From Pseudomonas sp. S37 (GTDB lineage: Bacteria > Pseudomonadota > Gammaproteobacteria > Pseudomonadales > Pseudomonadaceae), in assembly GCF_016658545.1 (NCBI RefSeq), contig NZ_JACVZC010000018.1, positions 1 to 64,000 of the forward strand: 64,000 nucleotides of DNA. The letters run 5' to 3'. The first letter of the stretch is position 1; each line of letters begins with the position of its first letter. Under the pieces are notes generated by a model. It had not been told where the DNA came from, made no database searches, and was given only the letters and a program-made list of their open reading frames with translations. The translations under genes and the position numbers were made by a program. Positions 27,370 to 35,435 of the stretch are shown piece after piece.

Positions 27370-28308
27370 ATGAATACCAAACGAATACCCAGAAACTTTT
27401 TATTCGGAAGTACCAAGCTCTATCACGGACTGCATCAGGACCTACCACCTAAACCAGATGGTGTAAGACGCATAAATACAAAGTGCATAGAGCTTGAGAC
27501 ATATGGCAACCACGTACAAGGCGGCAGCGCCGGTTTCATCGGCGTGTCAATACTTATATCCGGAATCATGTCTATTGTCTATGCGATCATCTACTGGCCT
27601 GATCGAGAGATGCTCATAGCCATCCTTGTCTGGAGCCCAGCTTTAACGTGCTTCGCGATTGTTTTCTATTTTGCCAACGGTGCGCACCGCTGCCGGGGCA
27701 CTTTCATTCGCATCAACCGCTTAACCCGCAAGGTGTATTACATTTTCCCTAAGACTCCTCAAACGATGCACGTCATCGACTGGGATCAGATAGAGGGATT
27801 TGCGGGATTCATTCCTATTGTTACATCACATGGTTACACCTCACGCCATCCGCTTTACCTGCTTGGTATAGACTACTCAATGAGTCCACCTACTGAAATG
27901 TGTATTGCCTGCGGTAATCTCGGAGTCATCGATGGTAATCGCTCTGCACGGACCCTCTGGGCTTATCTACAGCATTTCATGGCACATGGCCCCGAAGATT
28001 TGCCACCTCCTCCAAGCCTAACTGCGAAACTTAGTCGGAGAGAAGCAGCCATCCAACCCTATCGAGAATGGCTCCAAGATTTCAAAAAGGAGCTTTGCGA
28101 ACCATACGGTTGGCTATGGGCCCTTGTTACAGTGCCAATCCGGCTAACACTATTTTTTTTGCTAGCCTGCCTCAACAGTTCAGAGGCATTGATTCAATAC
28201 AATGTACCTTACGCAACCTTTCCTCATAGCAATGACGTGCTATGTGGCTTTGCCGAAAAGCGCAAACCAATCATCAGACTAAATGGAATCAAGCTTGACA
28301 ACCAATAA
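27370..28308 (+). CDS. Putative T6SS immunity protein, DUF6708-like, copy 1
   Basis: A 312-residue membrane protein. Two adjacent helices (about 53-75 and 80-102), a cytoplasmic domain 'IDWDQIEGFAGFIPIVTSHG' with 'RHPLYLLGIDY' and 'ARTLWAYLQHFM', then a third helix 'RLTLFFLLACLNS'. Its position directly after a pore-forming effector and its membrane location fit an immunity protein protecting the inner membrane. The best family label I can give is DUF6708-like. AT-rich like the toxin C-terminus. The start is 2 bp after the effector stop; a weak ribosome-binding site suggests coupling. Confidence 0.72.
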   Translation: MNTKRIPRNFLFGSTKLYHGLHQDLPPKPDGVRRINTKCIELETYGNHVQGGSAGFIGVSILISGIMSIVYAIIYWPDREMLIAILVWSPALTCFAIVFYFANGAHRCRGTFIRINRLTRKVYYIFPKTPQTMHVIDWDQIEGFAGFIPIVTSHGYTSRHPLYLLGIDYSMSPPTEMCIACGNLGVIDGNRSARTLWAYLQHFMAHGPEDLPPPPSLTAKLSRREAAIQPYREWLQDFKKELCEPYGWLWALVTVPIRLTLFFLLACLNSSEALIQYNVPYATFPHSNDVLCGFAEKRKPIIRLNGIKLDNQ

Positions 28309-28391
28309 GCAATAACAAGCACCACCTGCACAACCGAGAGATCGATCCTGACCAAAATAAAATTTAACCGTTACTAACCATTAACGCCACC

Positions 28392-29338
28392 ATGAAAATA
28401 AGACACCTACCTAAAAACCTTCTCCTTGGAGGTGCGCGCCTTCATCATGGCGCACACCAATCAATTACTCCCGAGCCAGACGGGGTACGACGCATTAATG
28501 AAAGATGCATCGAACTGGAAACCTACCTTAACCTTGTTCAAGGAGGAAGCGCGGGGGCAATCGGAGTGACATTATTAGCCTCACCCATAGCTTGCATATC
28601 TGCCGGAATAATTGCTGAAATAGTAGTAGGGATAACCAAAGAGATTTTAATAGCCATGCTAATTGCGATGCCTGTGCTGCCTTGTATTGCATTGATATTC
28701 TATTATGCCGGAGGCGCGCACCGTTGCCGTGGTGCGTTTATCAGAATCAATCGCATCACCCGCAAAATTTACTTCGTCCCCCCAAGACCCCAAACAAGAT
28801 GCTTATTTTCGACTGGGATCAGATTGAGGGATTCGTTGGTTTTATTCCTATAGTCACAGCACATACCTACACTTCTCGCCATCCGCTCTACCTGATCGGC
28901 ATCGACTACACTGAATGTCCACCTACAGAATTATGTATAGCCTGCGGTAATTTGGGCGTTATCGATGGCAGCCGTTCAGCACGTACCCTCTGGGCATACC
29001 TGCAGCACTTCATGGCATACGGCCCCGAAGGACTACCAGCTCCTCCTCCCCTCACTGCGAAACTCAGCCGGAGCGAAGCGGCTATCCAACCGTATCGGCA
29101 ATGGCTTGTCGAATTCAAAAATGAACTTTGCCAGCCCTACGGCTGGCTCAAGGCACCTATAACAATACCAGTCCAGTTAACGCTATGCCTCTTGTACGCC
29201 TGCCTGAACAGCTCAGAGGCCTGGATTCAATACAACGTCCCTTACGTCGCCTTCCCTCACGCAAACGACGTGTTATGCGGCTTTGCAGAAAAGCGCAAAC
29301 CGGTTATCCGGGTAAATGGCATCAAGCTGGACAACTGA
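28392..29338 (+). pseudogene. Second DUF6708-like immunity gene, frameshifted
   Basis: A tandem copy of the preceding gene. The first frame (28392-28853) matches up to 'RKIYFVPP'. The second frame continues 'PKTPNKMLIFDWDQIEGF' and runs to 29338 with 'RSARTLWAYLQHFM' as in copy 1. The break falls in a run of six C at 28778-28783; seven C would restore a 315-residue protein, close to the 312 of copy 1. Residue identity between copies is high after the break and lower in the first membrane helices. Either a recently inactivated or phase-variable spare immunity gene, or a sequencing error. Confidence 0.75.
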
Positions 29339-29433
29339 TGCCTTGACCCTAGCCTTACCAATCAGCGCCTGCTGCGGGCATATCCCGGCCACTCCATGAC
29401 TGAAGCAATCTGTAAAAAGAGGTCTTCCACCCC

Positions 29434-30255
29434 ATGAAAAGCAACCGGCTTCTGGCGAAACTTGAAAAGCACGCAGAATCGACCGTTAAATCTTCTGCAC
29501 CCGGCAAAAACAATGCCCTGTACCGGAGCACCACACCTCTCCGACCGGCAGACCCGGACTTCTCGTTACGCAGCGGTTTCATGAACCCTATGTGCGATGC
29601 AGCCATGCCCTTGATCGGGCTGACCATGAATCTGCAGGCGCTGGACGAGTACGAGGATATCGAAACCTTGCATCGCCTGGTCCACATCCAGATCAGTAAT
29701 ATTGTGCAAGAGCTGCACCAGCGTTCGTACGAGCCTGTCTTGGTATCTGCCTTCTCGTATGCACTGTGCCTGTATCTGGACGAAACCGTGATGCGCACCT
29801 CTTGGGGCCGCAACTCCAATTGGAGCCAGCATCCTTTGCTGGGTGAGTTCCACGATGAGACCACTGGCGGGGTCAGATTCTTCAACTTGCTGGGCAACAT
29901 GATGCAGGAACCCAAGCGCTGTCAGGAGGTGCTGGAGTTCATGTACCTGATACTTTGCCTGGGGTTGAAAGGTAAATACGCCATCACGCCGGATGGCAAG
30001 CAAGTGCTTGACCGCCATATCGCCGAGCTGCGCAAGACAATACGGAAGCTTCGCGGGCCTCTACCCGAGCTGTTTCCGCAGGCTTCGGCCCCTGTAACCC
30101 CTGCCAAACCGGGCAGACGTTACTACTGGCCATGGTGGAGCCCATTGTTGATGGCTGCCGGCACCCTTGCAGCCATGTATGGGTATTTCAGCTACCACCT
30201 GCACCTTATTACCAACGAGGTGGTGGCCTCGCTGAACAGCATTTTGCAGCAATAA
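29434..30255 (+). CDS. tssL: Type VI secretion protein TssL (DotU/IcmH)
   Basis: A 273-residue inner-membrane protein that partners TssM in the T6SS membrane complex. The cytoplasmic DotU domain has 'AFSYALCLYLDETVMRTSWG', 'HDETTGGVRFFNLLGNMM' and 'EVLEFMYLILCLGLKGKYA'; the single C-terminal helix is 'WSPLLMAAGTLAAMYGYFSY'. There is no OmpA-like peptidoglycan-binding extension. It follows the immunity genes on the same strand and returns to the high GC of the core genes. Confidence 0.93.
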   Translation: MKSNRLLAKLEKHAESTVKSSAPGKNNALYRSTTPLRPADPDFSLRSGFMNPMCDAAMPLIGLTMNLQALDEYEDIETLHRLVHIQISNIVQELHQRSYEPVLVSAFSYALCLYLDETVMRTSWGRNSNWSQHPLLGEFHDETTGGVRFFNLLGNMMQEPKRCQEVLEFMYLILCLGLKGKYAITPDGKQVLDRHIAELRKTIRKLRGPLPELFPQASAPVTPAKPGRRYYWPWWSPLLMAAGTLAAMYGYFSYHLHLITNEVVASLNSILQQ

Positions 30256-30310
30256 CCCGCTTTGTACTTTATATAGAGCAAGCCGATATGCAACTGTGCT
30301 GGGAACCTGG

Positions 30311-30360
30311 GGCTGCTTTGCAGCCCATCGCGACGCAAGGCCGCTCCTACAGGGGGCCGC
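30311..30360. repeat. REP-like intergenic repeat, copy 4
   Basis: 'gctgctttgcagcccatcgc' followed by 'gacgcaaggccgctcctaca'; almost identical to the block at 1-50. It lies between tssL and the amidase gene. Confidence 0.8.
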
Positions 30361-30504
30361 GTTGCCTCGCGGAGAGAGCACTACAGGCCCCCGACAATGC
30401 CCACCTGCATAAAACCATTTGCCCCCGCGCAAACCTGCGTCCGCCATGCCCTTCTTGTACACTCCTCGCAAAAGCCCCCACCTGCACATTTTTTTGGTGA
30501 ACGC

Positions 30505-32208
30505 ATGATCGAGGTAACCGAGGTTTCCATTGCCGAGCTGCGCGACGCACTCGAGTCGGGCCGCACGACGGCGGTCGAGCTGGTCAAGGCCTATCTGGCA
30601 CGTATCGATGCCTACGACGGCGCCGACACTGCCACCGCGCTGAACGCCGTAGTGGTGCGCAACCCGCAGGCGCTGAAAGAAGCCGAGGCCTCCGACGCCC
30701 GCCGCGCCAACGGCCAGGTGCTGAGCCCGCTGGACGGCATCCCTTACACCGCCAAGGACAGCTACCTGGTCAAGGGCCTGACCGCTGCATCGGGCAGCCC
30801 GGCGTTCAAAAACCTGGTGGCCCAGCGCGACGCCTTCACCATCGAGCGCCTGCGCGCTGCCGGTGCCGTGTGCCTGGGCAAGACCAACATGCCACCGATG
30901 GCCAACGGCGGGATGCAGCGTGGCGTGTATGGCCGCGCCGAAAGCCCGTACAACGCCAACTATCTGACCGCACCGTTCGCTTCGGGCTCGTCCAACGGTG
31001 CCGGCACCGCCACCGCTGCCAGCTTCAGTGCCTTCGGCCTGGCCGAAGAAACCTGGTCCAGCGGCCGCGGCCCGGCCTCCAACAATGGCCTGTGCGCCTA
31101 CACCCCGTCGCGTGGGGTGATTTCGGTGCGTGGTAACTGGCCGCTGACGCCGACCATGGACGTGGTGGTGCCGTATGCGCGCACCATGGCCGACTTGCTG
31201 GAAATCCTCGACGTGGTGGTTGCTGACGACGCAGACCCGCGCGGCGACCTGTGGCGCCTGCAGCCCTGGGTACCGATCCCGGCCGCCTCGAGTGTGCGCC
31301 CGGCTTCGTACCTGGACCTGGCGGTGGATGCCGGCTCGCTCAAGGGTAAGCGCTTTGGCGTACCGCGCATGTACATCAATGCCGACAGCGAAGCCGGCAC
31401 TTCCGAAAAGCCGGGCATCGGCGGCCCGACCGGCCAGCGCATCAACACCCGCGCTACCGTGATCGACCTCTGGCAACAAGCCCGTCAGGCCCTGGAAGCG
31501 GCTGGCGCTGAAGTGCTGGAAGTGGACTTCCCGCTCGTGTCGAACTGCGAAGGCGATCGCCCGGGTGCGCCGACCGTGTACAACCGTGGCATCGTCAGCA
31601 AGGAATTCCTCCATGACGAACTGTGGGAGCTGTCGGGCTGGGGCTTCGATGACTTCCTGCGCGCCAACGGCGACCCCAAGCTCAACCGCCTGGCCGATGT
31701 CGACGGCCCACAGATCTTCCCGCACGACCCGGGCACCCTGCCCAACCGTGAGGACGACCTGGCGGCCGGCATGGATGAATACGTCAACATGGCCAAGCGC
31801 GGCCTGAAGACCTGGGACCAGATCGAAACCCTGCCCGACGGCCTGCGTGGCCTGGAGCAGACCCGCAAGCTGGACCTGGAAGACTGGATGGACCAGTTGG
31901 GCCTGGACGCCGTGCTGTTCCCGACGGTGGCCGACGTGGGCCCGGCCGATGCCGACGTCAACCCGGCATCGGCGGACATTGCCTGGAGCAACGGTATCTG
32001 GGTGGCCAACGGCAACCTAGCGATCCGTCACCTGGGCGTGCCGACCGTGACCGTGCCAATGGGCGTGATGGCCGATATCGGCATGCCGGTGGGGCTGACC
32101 TTTGCCGGGCGCGCTTATAGCGACAACGCATTGCTGAGCTACGGTGCGGCCTTTGAGGCGACCGGCTCGCGCCGCATGATCCCGCCGCGCACGCCAGCGC
32201 TGGGCTGA
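30505..32208 (+). CDS. Amidase-signature family hydrolase
   Basis: A 567-residue amidase. The Ser-cisSer-Lys triad is K84 (YTAKDSY), S162 (ASGSSNGAG) and S186 in 'EETWSSGRGPAS'. By alignment with the usual GTDxGGSxRxPAS block, the nucleophile Ser is kept while the two preceding glycines are replaced by Trp-Ser and the Asp by Glu, an unusual variant. There is no signal peptide. The start at 30505 is preferred over 30397, which would add a proline-rich non-conserved leader. The substrate (aryl or alkyl amide) is unknown. Transcribed alone. Confidence 0.87.
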   Translation: MIEVTEVSIAELRDALESGRTTAVELVKAYLARIDAYDGADTATALNAVVVRNPQALKEAEASDARRANGQVLSPLDGIPYTAKDSYLVKGLTAASGSPAFKNLVAQRDAFTIERLRAAGAVCLGKTNMPPMANGGMQRGVYGRAESPYNANYLTAPFASGSSNGAGTATAASFSAFGLAEETWSSGRGPASNNGLCAYTPSRGVISVRGNWPLTPTMDVVVPYARTMADLLEILDVVVADDADPRGDLWRLQPWVPIPAASSVRPASYLDLAVDAGSLKGKRFGVPRMYINADSEAGTSEKPGIGGPTGQRINTRATVIDLWQQARQALEAAGAEVLEVDFPLVSNCEGDRPGAPTVYNRGIVSKEFLHDELWELSGWGFDDFLRANGDPKLNRLADVDGPQIFPHDPGTLPNREDDLAAGMDEYVNMAKRGLKTWDQIETLPDGLRGLEQTRKLDLEDWMDQLGLDAVLFPTVADVGPADADVNPASADIAWSNGIWVANGNLAIRHLGVPTVTVPMGVMADIGMPVGLTFAGRAYSDNALLSYGAAFEATGSRRMIPPRTPALG

Positions 32209-32217
32209 GTTTGACAG

Positions 32218-32323
32218 GGGCCGCTTTGCGGTCCATTCGCGGGTGAACCCGCTCCCACAGGGACCCCACGGTATTCAAACCTGTGGTGAACCTGTGGGAG
32301 CGGGTTTACCCGCGAATGGGCCT
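32218..32323. repeat. Pair of inverted REP-like repeats, copy 5
   Basis: Left arm 'cattcgcgggtgaacccgct', right arm 'gtgggagcgggtttacccgc'. The 'gaccgc' and 'gcgaatgg' edges are also mirror images. It fills the gap between the amidase and the DauR-like regulator. Confidence 0.8.
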
Positions 32324-32352
32324 GAAAAAGTAAATCGCCGAATTCAACTTTA

Positions 32353-32368
32353 TGTGTAAAAATACACA
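32353..32368. promoter_or_regulatory. Palindromic operator upstream of the DauR-like gene
   Basis: TGTGTA-AAAA-TACACA is a perfect 6-bp inverted repeat with a 4-bp spacer, ending 24 bp before the regulator's start codon and surrounded by A/T. Position and symmetry suggest autoregulation by the dimeric regulator or another HTH protein. Confidence 0.5.
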
Positions 32369-32391
32369 AAAAGTTGATTTTGCGATCTATC

Positions 32392-33066
32392 ATGCCCATT
32401 ACCCCCAACGAAGAACGCCAGCTCACCCTCACCGTGCTCAAGGCCGCCATCCAGGCCCTGGGCAGCGTTGCCGCGCGCAACATGGAAATCCTCCTGCACG
32501 ACCTCGACCACCCCGAGCACTCGGTGGTGGCGATCGTCAACGGCCACCTTTCCGGCCGCAGCATCGGCAGCCCGATCCTCGCCGCACCGGAGCAGGACCA
32601 GGGTTTCAAGGCGCTGATGCAGGCCTCGGCCGACCAACACGGCTGTGAGCCGGTGGTACTGCCCGACTACCCCACTACGCTCAAGGGCCGTACCCTGCGC
32701 AGCGCCACGGCCATCTTCCGTGACAGCAGCGGCCACCCGTTCGCCAGCCTGTGCGTCAACACCGATGTCACCGGCCTGGACGCGGCCATGAACTTTCTCC
32801 AGCAGTTCCAGCCCCTGGGTGCCACACCCGCCGTCAACGAGCCCGCCGACATGGAATTGCTGATGAGCGAGATCATCCAGGCCGCGCTGCAACGCAGCGG
32901 CCAGGGGCGGATGAACAAGCAGGCCAAGGTCGAAGCCGTACGGGTGATGCAGGAGCGTGGCCTGTTCATCGTCAAGGGTGGTGTCGAGAAGGCCGCCAGT
33001 GCCCTCGGCGTCACCCGCTACACCATCTACAACTACCTCGAACAACTGCGCGGAGCCAGCCAATGA
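32392..33066 (+). CDS. YheO/DauR-like PAS-HTH transcriptional regulator
   Basis: A 224-residue regulator. The N-terminal YheO-like PAS domain (residues 1 to about 120; 'EILLHDLDHPEHSVVAIVNG', 'GHPFASLCVNTDVTGLDAAM') is followed by a C-terminal helix-turn-helix ('VEKAASALGVTRYTIYNYLE'). The family includes DauR, which controls D-arginine catabolism in P. aeruginosa. It overlaps the dehydratase gene by 4 bp (ATGA), so it likely senses the substrate of that enzyme, probably an amino acid. Confidence 0.87.
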   Translation: MPITPNEERQLTLTVLKAAIQALGSVAARNMEILLHDLDHPEHSVVAIVNGHLSGRSIGSPILAAPEQDQGFKALMQASADQHGCEPVVLPDYPTTLKGRTLRSATAIFRDSSGHPFASLCVNTDVTGLDAAMNFLQQFQPLGATPAVNEPADMELLMSEIIQAALQRSGQGRMNKQAKVEAVRVMQERGLFIVKGGVEKAASALGVTRYTIYNYLEQLRGASQ

Positions 33067-33980
33067 CCTTGCACATTCCTACCCCCCTGATCGAATCGCG
33101 CCCGCTGTCGCTGGCCGCCGGTCGCAACATCTGGCTCAAGCTCGATGCCCTGCAGCCCTGCGGCTCGTTCAAGCTGCGCGGTGTGGGCTACGCCTGCGAG
33201 GTACATGTGGCACGTGGCGCCAAACACTTCGTGTCATCCTCGGGGGGCAATGCCGGCCTGGCGGTTGCCTATGCCGGGCGCAAGCTGGGGGTGCCGGTGA
33301 CCGTGGTCGTGCCCGAGACCACCACTGAACGGGCCAAGGAGCTGCTGCGCCAGGAAGATGCCAAGGTGCTGGTGCACGGCAGCTCCTGGCAGGAGGCCAA
33401 CGAACTGGCGCTGACCCTGGTCGGCGCTGGCGATGCTTTCATCCACCCGTTCGACGACCCGTTGCTGTGGGCGGGGCATGCCAGCCTGGTCGACGAAGTG
33501 GCGGCGGCCGGGTTCAAGCCCGATGCCGTGGTGCTGTCGGTGGGCGGTGGCGGGCTGCTCAGCGGTGTGGTCGAAGGGCTGCAGCGCAATGGCTGGGGTG
33601 ATGTGCCGGTGCTGGCCGTGGAGACTGCCGGTGCTGCCTCGCTGCACGCGGCCATGCAGGCCGGGCACACGGTAGAGCTGCCGCGCATTGCCTCGATCGC
33701 GAGCTCGCTCGGTGCCAAGCGGGTGGCCGAACAGGCGCTGGCCTGCACGCTTCAGCACCCGGTGCACAGCCATCGGGTCAGCGACCGAGCGGCGCTGGAG
33801 GCTTGCGAGCGGTTCTTGCGTGATCATCGTGTGTTGGTGGAGCCGGCGTGTGGGGCGGCGTTGGCGTTGGCTTATGATGCCAACGCACTGGGCGGTTTCC
33901 AGAATGTGCTGGTGGTCGTTTGTGGTGGCGCTACCGCTACTCTGGAACAGATTCAGGACTGGTTGAAGCAGGTTGATTGA
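33063..33980 (+). CDS. PLP-dependent serine/threonine dehydratase-like enzyme
   Basis: A 305-residue fold-type II PLP enzyme. The Schiff-base Lys is K37 in 'PCGSFKLRG', the substrate loop 'SSSGGNAGLAVAYAG' follows, and the phosphate-binding glycine loop is 'SVGGGGLLSGVVEG'. Length and order match the single-domain L-serine dehydratase / threonine deaminase group that makes a 2-oxo acid plus ammonia. There is no regulatory ACT domain. Co-transcribed with the preceding DauR-like regulator (4-bp overlap), so expression is probably induced by its substrate. Confidence 0.88.
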   Translation: MTLHIPTPLIESRPLSLAAGRNIWLKLDALQPCGSFKLRGVGYACEVHVARGAKHFVSSSGGNAGLAVAYAGRKLGVPVTVVVPETTTERAKELLRQEDAKVLVHGSSWQEANELALTLVGAGDAFIHPFDDPLLWAGHASLVDEVAAAGFKPDAVVLSVGGGGLLSGVVEGLQRNGWGDVPVLAVETAGAASLHAAMQAGHTVELPRIASIASSLGAKRVAEQALACTLQHPVHSHRVSDRAALEACERFLRDHRVLVEPACGAALALAYDANALGGFQNVLVVVCGGATATLEQIQDWLKQVD

Positions 33981-33989
33981 GCTTGTCTG

Positions 33990-34090
33990 AACCGGCCTCT
34001 TCGCGGGTGAACCCGCTCCTACAGGGATATCACCAGGCCTGAGGGCGGCGCGGTTCCTGTGGGAGCGGGTTCACCCGCGAAAAGGCTGGC
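33990..34090. repeat. Pair of inverted REP-like repeats, copy 6
   Basis: Left arm 'cttcgcgggtgaacccgctc', right arm 'gtgggagcgggttcacccgc', each flanked by 'ccggcc'/'ggctgg' type edges. Lies after the dehydratase gene; the remaining 215 bp to nspC show nothing further. Confidence 0.8.
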
Positions 34091-34304
34091 ACAGGCAACG
34101 CATCATGGATGGTCCGCCCCTGCCATTGGTCAGGCTGTCATCAGACTGTTCCCTTCTCTCTGTACTACTACCCCAGCACAGCCGGAAAAATTTACCGGTA
34201 ACCGTACCAACGCAGACGAAAAACGCCTTGCGCCCTTTCGGTCTGCAGCAAGTGAAGGCACAATGCGTGTCCTTTTTTTGGCCGGCCTGGCCGGGGGCCT
34301 TTAA

Positions 34305-35402
34305 ATGATCAAGACGCCGTATTACCTCATCGATAAAACCAAGCTGCTCAGCAACATGGAGAAGATCGCCTACGTGCGTGAACACTCCGGTGCCAAGGCG
34401 CTGCTCGCCCTCAAGTGCTTCGCCACCTGGTCGGTGTTCGACCTGATGCAGCAGTACATGGACGGCACCACTTCGTCCTCCCTCTTCGAGCTCAAGCTCG
34501 GCCGCCAGAAATTCGCCGGCGAAACCCACGCCTACAGCGTGGCATGGGCCGACGACGAGGTCGAGGAAATGCTCGAGAACTGCGACAAGATCATCTTCAA
34601 CTCGATCGGCCAGCTGCAGCGCTTTGCCGAACAGTCCGAAGGTAAAGTGCGCGGTCTGCGTGTCAACCCGCAGGTCAGCAGCTCCGATTACCTGTTGGCC
34701 GACCCGGCCCGCCCGTTCAGCCGCCTGGGCGAATGGGACCCGGCCAAGATCGAGCAGGTGATCGAGCAGATCTCTGGTTTCATGTTCCACAACAACTGCG
34801 AGAACGGCGACTTCGGCCTGTTCGACAAGATGCTCACGCACATCGAAGAGCGCTTCGGCCACCTGCTGCACAAGGTCGAGTGGGTCAGCCTGGGTGGCGG
34901 CATCCACTTCACCGGTGAAGACTATGCGGTTGACGCCTTCTGCGCACGCCTCAAGGCGTTCTCGCAAACCTACGGCGTGCAGGTGTACCTGGAGCCGGGC
35001 GAAGCCGCCATCACCAACAGCGCCTCGCTGGAAGTGACCGTGCTCGACACCCTGTACAACGGCAAGCACCTGGCCGTGGTTGACAGCTCGATCGAAGCGC
35101 ACCTTCTCGACCTGCTGATCTACCGCCTCAACGCCAAGATGGCCCCTAACGACGGCGAGCACACCTACATGGTCTGCGGCAAGTCGTGCCTGGCCGGCGA
35201 CATCTTCGGCGAGTACCAATTCGACCGTCCTCTGGCCATTGGCGATCGCCTGTCGTTCATCGACACGGCCGGTTACACCATGGTCAAGAAAAACTGGTTC
35301 AACGGTCTGAAAATGCCGTCCATCGTGGTCAAGCAACTCGACGGCAGCGTCGAAGTGGTCCGCGAGTTCGGTTTTGAAGACTACGTTTCCAGCCTGTCGT
35401 AA
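34305..35402 (+). CDS. nspC: Carboxynorspermidine decarboxylase
   Basis: A 365-residue PLP-dependent alanine-racemase-fold decarboxylase that removes CO2 from carboxynorspermidine/carboxyspermidine in the alternative (aspartate semialdehyde-dependent) polyamine pathway. The PLP Lys is K37 in 'LLALKCFATW'. 'HNNCENGDF', 'WVSLGGGIHFTGEDY' and the partner-subunit Cys in 'CGKSCLAGDIFGEY' are NspC hallmarks. The next gene encodes the dehydrogenase that makes its substrate, 33 bp downstream. Confidence 0.93.
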   Translation: MIKTPYYLIDKTKLLSNMEKIAYVREHSGAKALLALKCFATWSVFDLMQQYMDGTTSSSLFELKLGRQKFAGETHAYSVAWADDEVEEMLENCDKIIFNSIGQLQRFAEQSEGKVRGLRVNPQVSSSDYLLADPARPFSRLGEWDPAKIEQVIEQISGFMFHNNCENGDFGLFDKMLTHIEERFGHLLHKVEWVSLGGGIHFTGEDYAVDAFCARLKAFSQTYGVQVYLEPGEAAITNSASLEVTVLDTLYNGKHLAVVDSSIEAHLLDLLIYRLNAKMAPNDGEHTYMVCGKSCLAGDIFGEYQFDRPLAIGDRLSFIDTAGYTMVKKNWFNGLKMPSIVVKQLDGSVEVVREFGFEDYVSSLS

Positions 35403-35435
35403 GACCGGCTTTCAAAGTAAGGAGCGAAAGGTAAA

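Noticed and set aside
30061..31725. 554-codon minus-strand frame opposite tssL 3' end and the amidase
   Set aside because: Spans two unrelated genes and an intergenic repeat, so it is chance openness of high-GC DNA.
34071..35336. 421-codon minus-strand frame opposite nspC
   Set aside because: nspC has a complete set of active-site motifs on the plus strand; this is its shadow.
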